A stretch of DNA of 32,719 nt from NCBI GenBank assembly GCA_020725195.1, contig DYFL01000026.1, positions 1 through 32,719 of the forward strand, written 5' to 3'. Positions 17,764 to 26,522 of the stretch are shown here, one piece after another; the first letter of the stretch is position 1; each line of letters starts with the position of its first letter. The translations under genes were made by a program, and so were the position numbers. This DNA comes from Hydrogenophilus sp. (GTDB taxonomy: Bacteria; Pseudomonadota; Gammaproteobacteria; Burkholderiales; Thiobacillaceae). The notes under the pieces are model-generated. The model saw only the letters and a program-made list of their open reading frames with translations, did no database searches and was not told where the DNA came from.

Positions 17764-19392
17764 ATGCGCACCAACATGCCCGTCACGGGTCGCGAGGTAC
17801 CGCTCAGGGAAGGCACCGTCATCATCTCCAAGACCGATGCCAAGGGTCTGATCACCTACGCCAACCAGGACTTCCTGGACGTCAGCGGCTTCAGCCAGGA
17901 CGAACTCGTCGGCAAGCCCCACAACATCGTGCGCCACCCGGACATGCCGCCCGCGGCCTTCCAGGATCTGTGGGACAGCCTGAAGTCCGGGCAGGCCTGG
18001 ACCGGCATCGTCAAGAACCGCTGCAAGAACGGCGACCACTACTGGGTCGAGGCCACGGCGCGGCCGAATCGGGAAGGCGGCTATACCTCCGTGCGGGTCC
18101 GGCCCCGCCGGGAGCAGGTCGAGCAGGCCGAGGCGCTGTATGCCCAGGTCCGCGCCGGCACCACGCGCAAGATCATCCATCGCGGCCAGGCGGTACACCC
18201 CACCCTGCTGTGGCGCCTGGGCCGCCGGCTGCGCCGGATAGACATCGGCCTGCGCCTATGGCTCGCCTGCCTCGCCGCAGCCGGCCTGATCCTCGCCGCG
18301 GCGGCCAGCGCCCTGCTGGCGGAAGGCGCCGAGGAACTCCTGGTCGCCGTCACGGGCGTTGGCATGCTGGTCGTGCTGGGCCTGGGGGCCTGGCTGCAAA
18401 AGGACGTGATCCGCCCCCTCAGAGAGGCCGCGGGGAGCGCCGGCGACCTCGCGCGAGGCGACCTGACCCGGGCCATCGCGCACGACTGCAGCGGCGAGAT
18501 GGCAGAGCTGATGCAGGCCCTCGGGGCGATCCGCAACAACTTCCAGGAGACGCTCTACCACGTGCGCGAGAGCCTGGGCGCGCTGAACCGCTCGGCCCAG
18601 AGCCTGTCCGCGGAGGCCGAGCATGCGGCACGCACGAGCCAAAGCCAGGCCGAACTGACCGGCGAGGTCGCGGCCGCCATGGAGCAGATGTCGGCCTCCA
18701 TCAGCCACATCGGCGACAACGCCCATATCGCCGAGGCGACCTCGCAGCAGTCCGGCGAGCAGTCCCGGGAAGGCGGGCGCGTCGTCTACGGCACCGTCGA
18801 GGAGATGCAGTCGATCGCACAGGGGGTGAACCAGTCGGCCCTGGTGATCCGAGAACTGCTGGACCACTCCCGGGCGATCAGCGCCATCGTCACCGTGATC
18901 CACGACATCGCCGAGCAGACCAACCTGCTGGCCCTCAACGCCGCCATCGAGGCCGCGCGCGCGGGCGAACAGGGCCGAGGCTTCGCTGTGGTGGCCGACG
19001 AGGTGCGCAAGCTGGCCGAGCGCACCGCCAACTCCACCCTGGAGATCACCGCCATGGTGGAGAAGATCCAGTCGGGCGCCCGGCAGGCGGAGGCCACCAT
19101 GGAGCAAGGCGTGGCCCGGGTCGCCGAAGGCGTGCAGCTCGCACGCCATGCCGGCGACTCCATCAGCGGGATCCAGGACAGCGCCGCCCGGGTGACCTCG
19201 GCCGTCGCCGACATCACCCATGCCCTCAAGGAGCAGATCCAGGCCACCCAGGCGATCATCGGCAGCATGGAACGCATCGCCCAGCTCTCCGACGAGAACA
19301 ACGCCACCGTCGCGAAGACCGCGGCCTCCGCGCGCGATCTCGAAGCGGAGGCGAGCCAGCTCGACGCGATCGTGGCCCAGTTCAAGGTCTAG
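17764..19392 (+). CDS. aer: Aer-type aerotaxis receptor (PAS-HAMP-MCP)
   Basis: A 542-residue chemoreceptor closely patterned on Aer. The N-terminal PAS domain (about 15-115) has NIVRHPDMP and [15 protein letters not shown], the segments that form the FAD pocket in E. coli Aer, and the following [17 protein letters not shown] linker also matches. Two membrane helices lie at about 163-186 and 189-211 with almost no periplasmic loop, then HAMP (about 212-265) and the signalling hairpin ([33 protein letters not shown]). No C-terminal NWETF-like CheR docking peptide is present. It should signal to CheA/CheW the cell's redox or energy state, but no che genes are in the window. RBS GGGAG is 6 bases before the ATG. 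Confidence 0.9.
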   Translation: MRTNMPVTGREVPLREGTVIISKTDAKGLITYANQDFLDVSGFSQDELVGKPHNIVRHPDMPPAAFQDLWDSLKSGQAWTGIVKNRCKNGDHYWVEATARPNREGGYTSVRVRPRREQVEQAEALYAQVRAGTTRKIIHRGQAVHPTLLWRLGRRLRRIDIGLRLWLACLAAAGLILAAAASALLAEGAEELLVAVTGVGMLVVLGLGAWLQKDVIRPLREAAGSAGDLARGDLTRAIAHDCSGEMAELMQALGAIRNNFQETLYHVRESLGALNRSAQSLSAEAEHAARTSQSQAELTGEVAAAMEQMSASISHIGDNAHIAEATSQQSGEQSREGGRVVYGTVEEMQSIAQGVNQSALVIRELLDHSRAISAIVTVIHDIAEQTNLLALNAAIEAARAGEQGRGFAVVADEVRKLAERTANSTLEITAMVEKIQSGARQAEATMEQGVARVAEGVQLARHAGDSISGIQDSAARVTSAVADITHALKEQIQATQAIIGSMERIAQLSDENNATVAKTAASARDLEAEASQLDAIVAQFKV

Positions 19393-19412
19393 GAGCGCTT
19401 CGCTCTATCCGG
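19393..19412. repeat. Short GAGCG-CTT-CGCTC hairpin / ATCCGGG-type repeat
   Basis: A 5-base stem (19393-19397 with 19401-19405) directly after the receptor stop, followed by ATCCGGGC. Similar to parts of the repeat cluster at 31736-31816. No T-run follows, so I do not call it a terminator. Confidence 0.45.
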
Positions 19413-19452
19413 GCTGCTTTCTGCGGGGGAGCACTCGATCGGCCGCGCCTGC

Positions 19453-19461
19453 TGGCATAAT
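19453..19461 (+). promoter_or_regulatory. Candidate extended -10 promoter for ubiC-ubiA
   Basis: TGGCATAAT fits an extended -10 (TGn followed by CATAAT). A start near 19468 would leave a short leader before the ATG at 19485. No good -35 is seen. It also argues against the GTG at 19473 as the ubiC start, because that would be almost leaderless. Confidence 0.4.
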
Positions 19462-19484
19462 GCCGCCTCCTGGTGGACAACGGC

Positions 19485-20015
19485 ATGCGCGCACCCCTCT
19501 CGTGGCACTCCCCCCTCTGGCATTCGGGCCCCTGGCGCCACTGGCTCGACGACCAGGGCTCGCTCACCCGCCGCCTGCAGTCGCGCTGCCCCCGCTTCGC
19601 CGTGCGGCGGCTCAAGCAGCGCGTGGAGCGGCCCGTGCGGGACGAATGCACGGCCCTGGGGCTGGAGCGAGGCAGGCTCGCCCTGGTGCGCGAGGTGCTG
19701 CTCGAGTGCGGCGACACGCCCCTGGTCTTCGCCCACAGCGTGGCACCCCTGGCCGGCCTGCACGGGCCCTGGACGGTCCTGCGCCGGCTGGGCAGCCGGC
19801 CCCTGGGCGCGGCCCTCTTCGCCAACCCCCTGATCGAGCGCCACCCCCTGGAGTACCGGCGCCTCGACCGGCGCCACCCCCTCTACCGCGCGGCGGCCGC
19901 GCATCTCGCTCGGCCGCCGCGCACGCTCTGGGCCCGGCGCTCGCGCTTCGTCCTGGAGGAGGCGCCCCTGCTGGTCACCGAAGTCTTCCTGCCCGAAGTG
20001 CTATGCCTGCCCTGA
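19485..20015 (+). CDS. ubiC: Chorismate lyase, ubiquinone pathway
   Basis: This 176-residue enzyme (from the ATG; a GTG at 19473 would give 180) splits chorismate to 4-hydroxybenzoate and pyruvate, the first committed step of ubiquinone synthesis. Sequence features of UbiC are [19 protein letters not shown], the [11 protein letters not shown] segment, [10 protein letters not shown] and the C-terminal LLVTEVFLP, whose glutamate is expected at the active site. The stop overlaps the ubiA start by 13 bases, so the two enzymes are made together, product feeding directly to UbiA. Confidence 0.92.
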   Translation: MRAPLSWHSPLWHSGPWRHWLDDQGSLTRRLQSRCPRFAVRRLKQRVERPVRDECTALGLERGRLALVREVLLECGDTPLVFAHSVAPLAGLHGPWTVLRRLGSRPLGAALFANPLIERHPLEYRRLDRRHPLYRAAAAHLARPPRTLWARRSRFVLEEAPLLVTEVFLPEVLCLP

Positions 20016-20875
20016 CCCTGCCCGAGCGCCTCGGCCTGTATGCCCGGCTCATGCGGCTGGACAGGCCCATCGGCATCCTGCTGCTCGCCTGGCCCACGCT
20101 CTGGGGGCTGTGGTTCGCCGGCGCGGGGCGGCCGGACGGGGTGATCCTCGCGATCTTCGCCCTGGGCGTGGTGCTCATGCGCAGCGCGGGCTGCGTGGTC
20201 AACGACTATGCCGACCGCGACTTCGACCCGCACGTGGCGCGGACCCGGGACCGGCCGCTCGCGGCCCGGAAGGTGGGCACCACCGAGGCCCTGCTGCTGG
20301 CGGCGGGCCTCGCGCTCGCCGCCTTCCTGCTCATCCTGCCGCTCGGGAACCGGCTCCTGATCGGGCTCGCCTTCGCCGCCGCCTTCCTGGCCGCGAGCTA
20401 TCCCTACACCAAGCGCTTCCTCGCCATCCCCCAGGCCTATCTCGGCGTCGCCTTCGGCTTCGGCATCCCCATGGCCTGGGCCGCGCAGACCGGCGCGGTG
20501 CCGGCGGTGGCCTGGCTGCTGCTCGCCGCCAACATGTTCTGGAGCATCGCCTACGACACCGAATACGCCATGGTGGACCGCGACGACGACCTCAGGATCG
20601 GCATCAAGACCTCGGCCATCACCTTCGGCCGCTTCGACGTGGCGGCGGTGATGGCCTGCTACGGCCTCGCCCTGGCGCTGCTCGGCCTGGCGGGCTCGTG
20701 GCTCGGCATGGGCGCCGTCTTCTACCTGGGGCTCGCCGCGGCGGCCGGGGTGGCGGGCTACCACTACACCCTGATCAAGAACCGCGAGCCGGCCCGCTGC
20801 TTCAAGGCCTTCCTGCACAACAACTGGTTCGGCGCCGCGGTGTTCGCGGGGATCGTGCTGGACTACCTGCTGTAG
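20003..20875 (+). CDS. ubiA: 4-hydroxybenzoate polyprenyltransferase
   Basis: This 290-residue integral membrane prenyltransferase attaches the polyprenyl tail to 4-hydroxybenzoate. Both aspartate-rich motifs are intact: NDYADRDFD (first) and [14 protein letters not shown] (second), which bind Mg-diphosphate. About eight to nine hydrophobic helices are seen. The start ([24 protein letters not shown]) lines up with E. coli UbiA. It overlaps ubiC and ends before a strong palindromic hairpin separating it from the convergent mog gene. Confidence 0.95.
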   Translation: MPALTLPERLGLYARLMRLDRPIGILLLAWPTLWGLWFAGAGRPDGVILAIFALGVVLMRSAGCVVNDYADRDFDPHVARTRDRPLAARKVGTTEALLLAAGLALAAFLLILPLGNRLLIGLAFAAAFLAASYPYTKRFLAIPQAYLGVAFGFGIPMAWAAQTGAVPAVAWLLLAANMFWSIAYDTEYAMVDRDDDLRIGIKTSAITFGRFDVAAVMACYGLALALLGLAGSWLGMGAVFYLGLAAAAGVAGYHYTLIKNREPARCFKAFLHNNWFGAAVFAGIVLDYLL

Positions 20876-20885
20876 CCACACGCCT

Positions 20886-20943
20886 TGTGGGAGCGGCTTC
20901 AGCCGCGATTCAACGCTAATTCGCGGCTGAAGCCGCTCCCACA
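20886..20943. repeat. Dispersed palindromic repeat, copy 4 (perfect 23-bp arms)
   Basis: Positions 20886-20908 and 20921-20943 are perfect reverse complements with a 12-base spacer, and each arm includes GCGGCTTCAGCCGC. It fills the gap between the convergent ubiA and mog genes and could block read-through in both directions, although no T-run is present. Confidence 0.92.
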
Positions 20944-20953
20944 GTCTGGCAAA

Positions 20954-21508
20954 TCACGCCGCAGCGGGCCGCTGCGCCGACTTCGGCCGGAAGGCCTTGA
21001 CCACCTCCTCCCGCGTCTCCAGGTAGGGCCCGCCGATGAGCTCCACGCCGTAGGGCACGGCGGCGAAGATGCCGTCCAGGGTCTCCTTGATCGCCTTGGG
21101 CTGGCCGGGCAGGTTGAGGATGAGGCAGGCGCCGCGGGTCACGCCCACCTGGCGCGAGAGGATGGCGGTGGGCACGTATTTGAGGCTCACCGTTCGCATG
21201 GCCTCGCCGAAGCCGGGCAGCACCTTGTCGGCCACGGCGAGCGTGGCCTCCGGGGTGACGTCGCGCGGCGCCGGGCCGGTGCCGCCGGTGGTGAGCACGA
21301 GGCAGCAGCCCTCGGTGTCGGCCAGGGCCTTCAGGGTCGCCTCGATCTGCGGCTGCTCGTCCGGGATCAGGCGCTCGACAAAGCGGATGGGGTTCAGGAG
21401 GGCGGCGTCGAGCCAGGCCTTCAGGGCCGGCAGGCCCTGGTCCTCGTAGGCGCCCGTGGAGGCCCGGTCGCTGACGGAGACCAGGCCGATGGTGGCTTGC
21501 TGATGCAT
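20954..21508 (-). CDS. mog: Molybdopterin adenylyltransferase
   Basis: This 184-residue MogA-type enzyme adenylylates molybdopterin before molybdenum insertion. It shows IGLVSVSDRAS at the start, the substrate-binding TTGGTGPAPRDVTPEA motif, and LPGQPKAI near the C-terminus. The frame stays open far upstream to 22870, but the family start is the ATG at 21508-21506, preceded by GGAAAG. A TATTAT sequence on the minus strand (21545-21540) could be its -10. No other molybdenum cofactor gene lies in the window, so it stands alone here. Confidence 0.94.
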   Translation of the reverse strand: MHQQATIGLVSVSDRASTGAYEDQGLPALKAWLDAALLNPIRFVERLIPDEQPQIEATLKALADTEGCCLVLTTGGTGPAPRDVTPEATLAVADKVLPGFGEAMRTVSLKYVPTAILSRQVGVTRGACLILNLPGQPKAIKETLDGIFAAVPYGVELIGGPYLETREEVVKAFRPKSAQRPAAA

Positions 21509-21619
21509 GGATGGCTTTCCGATCGGGTTCCAGGCGCGAATAATACCCCGGGAAGGCTCCGTGCACGGACGGGGCGCGATCCCGCGTCTCTCCCCGTGCC
21601 TCTGTGGAGGGGATTCAGG

Positions 21620-22834
21620 ATGCAACACCAGGCCAGGATGCTGCGGTTCCTCGCCCTCGGGCTGCTCGCCGCGCTGCTGTCGGGCTGCGCCCCGAGCCGG
21701 CACTACGAGGCCCTGTTGGTGCTCGCGGATGCCGCGCAGCCGGAACGGCCGACCCGCCTCAAGGCGACGACGCCGACGCCTAGCCGCCAGGCCATCGACT
21801 ACGTGGTCGAGGGCCGCCGCCACAGCGGCGACCTCTATCTGCCCGGCGACGGCGTGGCGGAGGCCGGGATCGTGCTCGTACCCGGCGCCGTGCCCCAGGG
21901 CAAGGACGAGCCGCGCCTGGTGGCCTTCGCCACGACCCTGGCCCGCGCCCGCTTCGCGGTGCTGACGCCGGACCTCAGCGGCTTCAGGCAGCTGCGCATC
22001 GCGCCGGCGGACGCCCGCGAGGTGGCCGACGCCGTCGCCCATCTCTCCGGACGCCCCGATCTCGCGCCCGGAGGGCGCGCCGGCATCGTCGCCTTCAGCT
22101 ACGCCGTCGGCCCGGCGGTGCTCGCCGCGCTGGAGGACGACGTGCGGCAGCGGCTGCGCTTCATCCTGGGGATGGGCGGCTATCACGACCTCGGCCGTGC
22201 CGTGCGCTTCTTCACCACCGGCTGGTTCGAGCACGAGGGGCGCTGGCAGCATCTCGAACCCGACCCTTACGGCACGCTGGTCCTGGTCATGACCAGCCTG
22301 GGCTATCTCGGAGCGGCCGACCGCCGGACCCTGGAGGCCATGGTCGAGGCGCGGCTGGCGCAGCCGGACGCCGACCTGTCGGAGCTCGCCGAGCGCCTCG
22401 GGCCGGAGGGCAGGGCGGTCTTCGAGCTCGCCGAGAACGCCGATCCCCACCGCTTCCCGGAGCTCATGGCGGCGCTGCCTGCGGCCCTGCGCGCCGACAT
22501 GGCGGCGCTGTCCCTGCACGACAAGGCGCTCGACAGGCTGCAGGCGCGGCTCATCCTGGTGCACGGCAGGAACGACAGCCTCATCCCCTACACCGAGAGC
22601 ATCGCCCTCGCCCGCGCCCTGCCCGAGGGCCAGGCCCGCCTCATCCTCATCGAGCGCATCCTGGGCCACGTGGACCTGACGCTGACCCATCTGCTGACCT
22701 GGCAGTTCTGGCGCCACGAGCTGCCCGACATCTGGCGCATGTTCCGCGCCACCGACGCCCTGCTGCGCGAGCGCGAGGCCAGGCGCGGCGCTGATACATT
22801 CGTGCCTTCCGGCGCGGCGCCCGGGGGCGAATAA
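21620..22834 (+). CDS. Alpha/beta-hydrolase-fold lipoprotein
   Basis: A 404-residue exported lipoprotein: hydrophobic N-terminus with lipobox L-S-G-C (C23), then an alpha/beta hydrolase domain. IVLVPGAVPQGKDEP resembles the oxyanion-hole region. The likely nucleophile is S160 in AFSYAVG, a variant of the usual G-x-S-x-G. LILVHGRNDSLIP gives the acid and ILGHVDL the histidine. Substrate is unknown; an esterase or dienelactone-hydrolase-like role is possible. RBS GGAGGGG lies 8 bases before the ATG. It is followed after 34 bases by the exported thioredoxin-like gene, suggesting an envelope-located set. Confidence 0.8.
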   Translation: MQHQARMLRFLALGLLAALLSGCAPSRHYEALLVLADAAQPERPTRLKATTPTPSRQAIDYVVEGRRHSGDLYLPGDGVAEAGIVLVPGAVPQGKDEPRLVAFATTLARARFAVLTPDLSGFRQLRIAPADAREVADAVAHLSGRPDLAPGGRAGIVAFSYAVGPAVLAALEDDVRQRLRFILGMGGYHDLGRAVRFFTTGWFEHEGRWQHLEPDPYGTLVLVMTSLGYLGAADRRTLEAMVEARLAQPDADLSELAERLGPEGRAVFELAENADPHRFPELMAALPAALRADMAALSLHDKALDRLQARLILVHGRNDSLIPYTESIALARALPEGQARLILIERILGHVDLTLTHLLTWQFWRHELPDIWRMFRATDALLREREARRGADTFVPSGAAPGGE

Positions 22835-22868
22835 TCGTATCCCCCACCGCACCCCCGGAGGCGAGACC

Positions 22869-23351
22869 ATGCGACATCTCTTCCTGTGGCTGCTGCTCTT
22901 CTGCGCCCCGGCCCTGGCCGATCCGCCCGCCGGCTACGACTTCGTCGACCACGACACGGGGCTCGCGCGCGCCCGCGCCGAGTCCAAGCCCGTCCTGCTC
23001 TACTTCGGCCGCTACGGCTGCGCCTGGTGCGAGCACACCAACCGCAAGACCTTCGGCGACCCCGAGATCAGGCGCATCTACACGGAGCACTACGTCCTCG
23101 TCTACGTCGACGCCGAGGGCGGCCGCCGCCTGCGCCTGCCCAGCGGCGAGCGCATCACCGAGGCGGAGCTGGGCGCGCGCCTGGGCGCCTATGCCACGCC
23201 GCTCTTCGTCTTCCTCACCCCCGAGGGCAGGCAGGTCGCCAAGATCCCCGGCTTCAAGACGGTGGAGGACTTCAAGGCCTACGACCGCTACGTGCGCGGC
23301 CGCCACTACGAGCGCCAGGGCCTCATGGAATTCCTCGAGGGGCGGCCGTGA
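22869..23351 (+). CDS. Periplasmic thioredoxin-fold protein (SoxW-like)
   Basis: This 160-residue protein has a signal peptide (MRHLFLWLLLFCAPALA) and a thioredoxin fold: a DHDTGLARARAESKPVLLYFG strand-helix start, the redox pair C51-A-W-C54, and a cis-proline segment YATPLFVFL. It resembles SoxW-type or thioredoxin_7 periplasmic thiol proteins. It could reduce or isomerise disulfides of exported proteins, for example its neighbours. RBS GGAGGCG precedes the ATG. Its stop overlaps the GTG start of the next gene (GTGA), so the two are translationally coupled. Confidence 0.85.
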   Translation: MRHLFLWLLLFCAPALADPPAGYDFVDHDTGLARARAESKPVLLYFGRYGCAWCEHTNRKTFGDPEIRRIYTEHYVLVYVDAEGGRRLRLPSGERITEAELGARLGAYATPLFVFLTPEGRQVAKIPGFKTVEDFKAYDRYVRGRHYERQGLMEFLEGRP

Positions 23352-24541
23352 GGCGGGCGCTGGCCGCCCTGCTCCTCGCCCTGCCGGCGCTGTCCGCGAC
23401 GGCCCAGTGGCAGTTCGGCACCCCCGTCGAGGTCGCACCCGCGCGGCCCGGGGTGTTCCACCACCTGGACGCCTCCGGCCGCCAGGCCCTCGCCGTCTCG
23501 GGAGACCAGGTGGCCCTGGTCTGGGAGGACAACCGCAGCGGCCAGCCCGGCTGCTGGCTCGGCATCAAGCCACGGGGGGGTGACCGCTTCCGCGAATCCG
23601 GCTTCGGCCGCGGCGAGTGCTTCGGGCCGGGCATCGCGGCGCTGGACGGCGGCCGCTTCGCCCTGATCTGGGAGGACGCCGACGGCGTGGCCGCGGCGCT
23701 CGCCGGGCCCGAGGGCGTGGGCCCGGCCCGGCGCCTCGCCCCCGAGGGCGGCCAGGGGGCGCTCGCCTGGCATCCGGGCCTCGGCCTCGTGGCCGCCTGG
23801 AGCCAGCCCGAGGGGCGCCGGCAGCGCATCCACCGCGTCCCCCTGGCGGTCGAGGGCGGCGGGCTGAGGCGGCTGGCCGCCGCCGAGCCGGCGGATCCCG
23901 CCCCGCCCGCGGACGACCAGCTCCACCCCGCGCTCGCCGCCCACGCGGCCGGCGTCACCCTCGCCTGGGAGGATCGCCGCCTGGGCCACACCGTCATCTA
24001 CGCCAGCACCAGCCGGGACGGTTCGAGCTGGAGCCCCGCGGCCCGGCTGAGCCGGAACCCCACCGGCCGCGCCCAGAATGATCTTGGCCGGGGCACCGGC
24101 GCCATGCGCCCGGCGCTGGCCGCCTTCGGCGCGCGCCTCGCCGCCGTGTGGCTGGACAAGCGGGACTTCCTCTCGGGCTACGACGTCTATGCCGCGCTGA
24201 GCGACGACGGCGGCATGACGTTCGGCCCGGACCTCAAGGCCCAGGACAGCTTCGGCGACGCCATCGCCCAGTGGCACGCGGCCGTTGCCGGCAACGCGCG
24301 CGGCGAGCTTGCCATCGCCTGGGACGACGAGCGCGACGGCACGGCCGACGTCTGGCTGACCTGGCGGCTGCCTGACGGCGGCTACGCCGACAACCGGGCG
24401 CCGGCCGCCGGCCCGGGCAGCCAGACCGACCCGGTCGTCGCCCTGGACGCGGCCGGAGACCTGCATCTGGCCTGGATCGAGCGCGACGCCGCCGGGGCGA
24501 GCCGGCTGCGCTATGCCGTCGGTCGGCGCAAGGTCGAGTGA
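23348..24541 (+). CDS. Secreted Asp-box beta-propeller protein (sialidase-like fold)
   Basis: A 397-residue protein starting at a GTG that overlaps the previous stop. A signal peptide (RRALAALLLALPALSATA) is followed by a repeated strand pattern ending in W-(E/D)-D-x-R: about 56-64, 105-113, 204-212, 266-273, then AIAWDDERDG and HLAWIERDA. Two Asp boxes are clear (TSRDGSSW at 221-228, LSDDGGMTF at 285-292). Six or more such units suggest a BNR/sialidase-type propeller. Sialidase catalytic arginines cannot be assigned, so I call only the fold. It ends 25 bases from a convergent gene. Confidence 0.82.
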   Translation: MRRALAALLLALPALSATAQWQFGTPVEVAPARPGVFHHLDASGRQALAVSGDQVALVWEDNRSGQPGCWLGIKPRGGDRFRESGFGRGECFGPGIAALDGGRFALIWEDADGVAAALAGPEGVGPARRLAPEGGQGALAWHPGLGLVAAWSQPEGRRQRIHRVPLAVEGGGLRRLAAAEPADPAPPADDQLHPALAAHAAGVTLAWEDRRLGHTVIYASTSRDGSSWSPAARLSRNPTGRAQNDLGRGTGAMRPALAAFGARLAAVWLDKRDFLSGYDVYAALSDDGGMTFGPDLKAQDSFGDAIAQWHAAVAGNARGELAIAWDDERDGTADVWLTWRLPDGGYADNRAPAAGPGSQTDPVVALDAAGDLHLAWIERDAAGASRLRYAVGRRKVE

Positions 24542-24566
24542 GCTGGCCGCGGGACGCCGATCCGGG

Positions 24567-25493
24567 TTAGATCGTGACCGTGTAGGTGGCGAGCGCGGCC
24601 TGACGGATCAGGTGCTCGATATAGGCATCGGGCTCCAGCGGGACCACCCCGTAGTGGACATTCAGCGCGGCAGGCGGGGGGGCGGCGGCAGCGGCCGATG
24701 CCGCGTCGCCCTCGGGCTCATCGACAGCGACCGGTCCCGCCTCTGCATCCACCGTGCCCGACAAGGCCAAACCCAATGCCGCCCCCAGGCCCGCCAGAAG
24801 GTTCTCCTTGACGGCCTCGGCCTCGGCCGGTGTCTTGCCGGGCAGGCAGATCACAAACTCCGCGCCGAGGTAGCGGTAGATCTTGTCCTCCGGACCCAAC
24901 ACCATGCGCGTCCAGTTCACGCCCGCGCGCAGCACCTCGTCCCCGGCGTCCAGGCCCTGGACGCGGTTGACCTCCGCCAGGTCGAATCGGAGCAGGAGTA
25001 GGCTGCAAGGGCGTCCGCCGCGCTTCCGCATCTCCTGCGCATGGGTGAGTTCCGGCAACAGCGGCGCGCTGTTGTAGGCGCCGGTCAGGGCGTCGATGTT
25101 GTGCAGCGTGTCGGCCACCTTCTGCCGCAGCTTGAGCAGTTCGTTGCGGAACTTGCCCATCTGGTCGATGAAGGGGTCGTACTCCTCGGTCGTGATCGGC
25201 CAGTGGCCCTTGGCCATGACGCACAGATTCCTGGCCTGGCCGTGCATGACCTCATGCAGGGTCTCGATGGCCTTGAAGCTCGGCAGCTTGCGCAGGTGCG
25301 CATTGGCGCTGCTGTAGAACCATTTGCCGAAGGCGCAGCGTTGGTGGGCGTCTTCCGCCAGATCGGCCTCGCCCGGGGCCAGCTTGCAGACGAAGGTGCG
25401 GTGCAGCGCTTCGCGCCATGCGCCATGCATCTCGAGGGCGTTGTCGATGGTGGCCAGGATCGATACGAGTTCTTGAGCCGTGACGTTGATCAT
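24567..25493 (-). CDS. CZB zinc-sensor with degenerate GGDEF domain (DgcZ-like)
   Basis: This 308-residue cytoplasmic protein has the architecture of E. coli DgcZ: an N-terminal CZB domain with H23, C53, H80 and H84, at the same spacing as the zinc ligands of DgcZ, then a GGDEF domain from about 133 (DALTGAYNSAPLL). The catalytic motif is L209-G-A-E-F213 where GG(D/E)EF is expected, so the metal-binding third acidic residue is alanine and cyclase activity is probably lost. An Ala/Glu/Pro-rich insertion (about 245-275) precedes the final domain strand and helix. It may be a zinc-responsive c-di-GMP effector or partner. TAGAAT at 25571-25566 is a possible -10 without a good -35. Confidence 0.87.
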   Translation of the reverse strand: MINVTAQELVSILATIDNALEMHGAWREALHRTFVCKLAPGEADLAEDAHQRCAFGKWFYSSANAHLRKLPSFKAIETLHEVMHGQARNLCVMAKGHWPITTEEYDPFIDQMGKFRNELLKLRQKVADTLHNIDALTGAYNSAPLLPELTHAQEMRKRGGRPCSLLLLRFDLAEVNRVQGLDAGDEVLRAGVNWTRMVLGPEDKIYRYLGAEFVICLPGKTPAEAEAVKENLLAGLGAALGLALSGTVDAEAGPVAVDEPEGDAASAAAAAPPPAALNVHYGVVPLEPDAYIEHLIRQAALATYTVTI

Positions 25494-25630
25494 GCTGGAT
25501 CCGGACTTCTCGATGGGTCGATGGGAAGCGTGCGGACGGCCGCAGGCCAGGCCGCCCAGACCGTGATTCTAGCAGCCTGTCGGAACCGGGCCCGGCGTGT
25601 TGGAGCGAGTCTAAGCCCCCGATCCGCCCG

Positions 25631-26383
25631 CTATTTGCCGAGCGAGCCGAACACCTTCTTCAGGAGCTCCGTGGTGCGCGCCGCGGGGTTCTCGCGGATG
25701 CGCTTCTCTTCCGCGGCGATCATGAAGAACAGGCCGTCCAAGGCCTTCTGGGTCACATAGGCGTCTAGGTCGCCGGCGTCCGCCCCCAGCAGCGAGGCCA
25801 CGGGCCCGGCCTGGCGGCTGAGGCGCTTGTAGGCGGCGGTCACGCCCGCCTTCTCGGTGGCGGCCTCGACGATGGGCCTAAAGCGCTCGGCGAGGCGCGC
25901 CGAGCCCGTCTTGCGGAAGTACTGGGTGGCGGCGTCGTCCGGGCCCTTGAGGATGCCGCGGGCGTCTTCCAGGGTCATCTGCGCGAGGGCGTCGGAGAAG
26001 ATCGCCGCCGCCTCGGGCACGGCCCGTTCGGCGGCGTGGTTCATCGTGGCGACGAACTCGTCGGCGAGCCGGTCCTGGCCCAGCGCCCGCGCGGCCTTCT
26101 CCACCGTCTTGAGCTGCTCCGGCATGGGGATCTTCACGCTCGGGTTGTGCAGAAACCCGCCCTCCCTGCCGAGCTGGGCGACGGCCTCGCGCGTGCCCTT
26201 GGCCAGGGCCTCCTTGAGGCCCCGCACCACCTCCTCGTCGCTGAGGGCCGCCGTGGCGGTCGCCGGCGCCGTGGGCTGCATCTGGGTGGCGCGTTTCAGC
26301 AGTTCGTCCAGCCAGCCGGCACGGGCGGGGCCGGCGGCGAGGAGAAAGAGGCCCAGCAGGGCGGCGGCGAGGCGGCGGTTCAT
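25631..26383 (-). CDS. Exported DUF4197 protein
   Basis: A 250-residue protein with a signal peptide (MNRRLAAALLGLFLLAAGPARA) and a DUF4197 domain: LSDEEVVRGLKEALAKGTREAV, the NPSVKIPMPEQLKTVEKAAR block and TQKALDGLFFMIAAEE. The family is helical and of unknown function. I chose the second methionine of the M-P-M start because GGAGG lies 6 bases before it but overlaps the first. The gap to the convergent-side neighbour (25494-25630) shows a small CCGGGCCCGG palindrome only. Confidence 0.88.
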   Translation of the reverse strand: MNRRLAAALLGLFLLAAGPARAGWLDELLKRATQMQPTAPATATAALSDEEVVRGLKEALAKGTREAVAQLGREGGFLHNPSVKIPMPEQLKTVEKAARALGQDRLADEFVATMNHAAERAVPEAAAIFSDALAQMTLEDARGILKGPDDAATQYFRKTGSARLAERFRPIVEAATEKAGVTAAYKRLSRQAGPVASLLGADAGDLDAYVTQKALDGLFFMIAAEEKRIRENPAARTTELLKKVFGSLGK

Positions 26384-26485
26384 GGGCATCCTCCTTCGAT
26401 GGCGTGATCTCGGCGAAGCGAAACCCTGTCAGCATAGCCCGGCCGGACGGTGCGGCCCAGGATCCTGGCCGGGGGGCCGCCCGGC

Positions 26486-26494
26486 TGGTATAGT
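26486..26494 (+). promoter_or_regulatory. Candidate extended -10 promoter for the envelope operon
   Basis: TGGTATAGT fits an extended -10 element and lies 29 bases before the first glycosyltransferase ATG. The -35 position (TGGCCG) matches poorly. The 139-base gap is divergent between this operon and the DUF4197 gene. Confidence 0.42.
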
Positions 26495-26522
26495 GCAGAC
26501 CGCTTCGAGTACCCCTCCGCCC

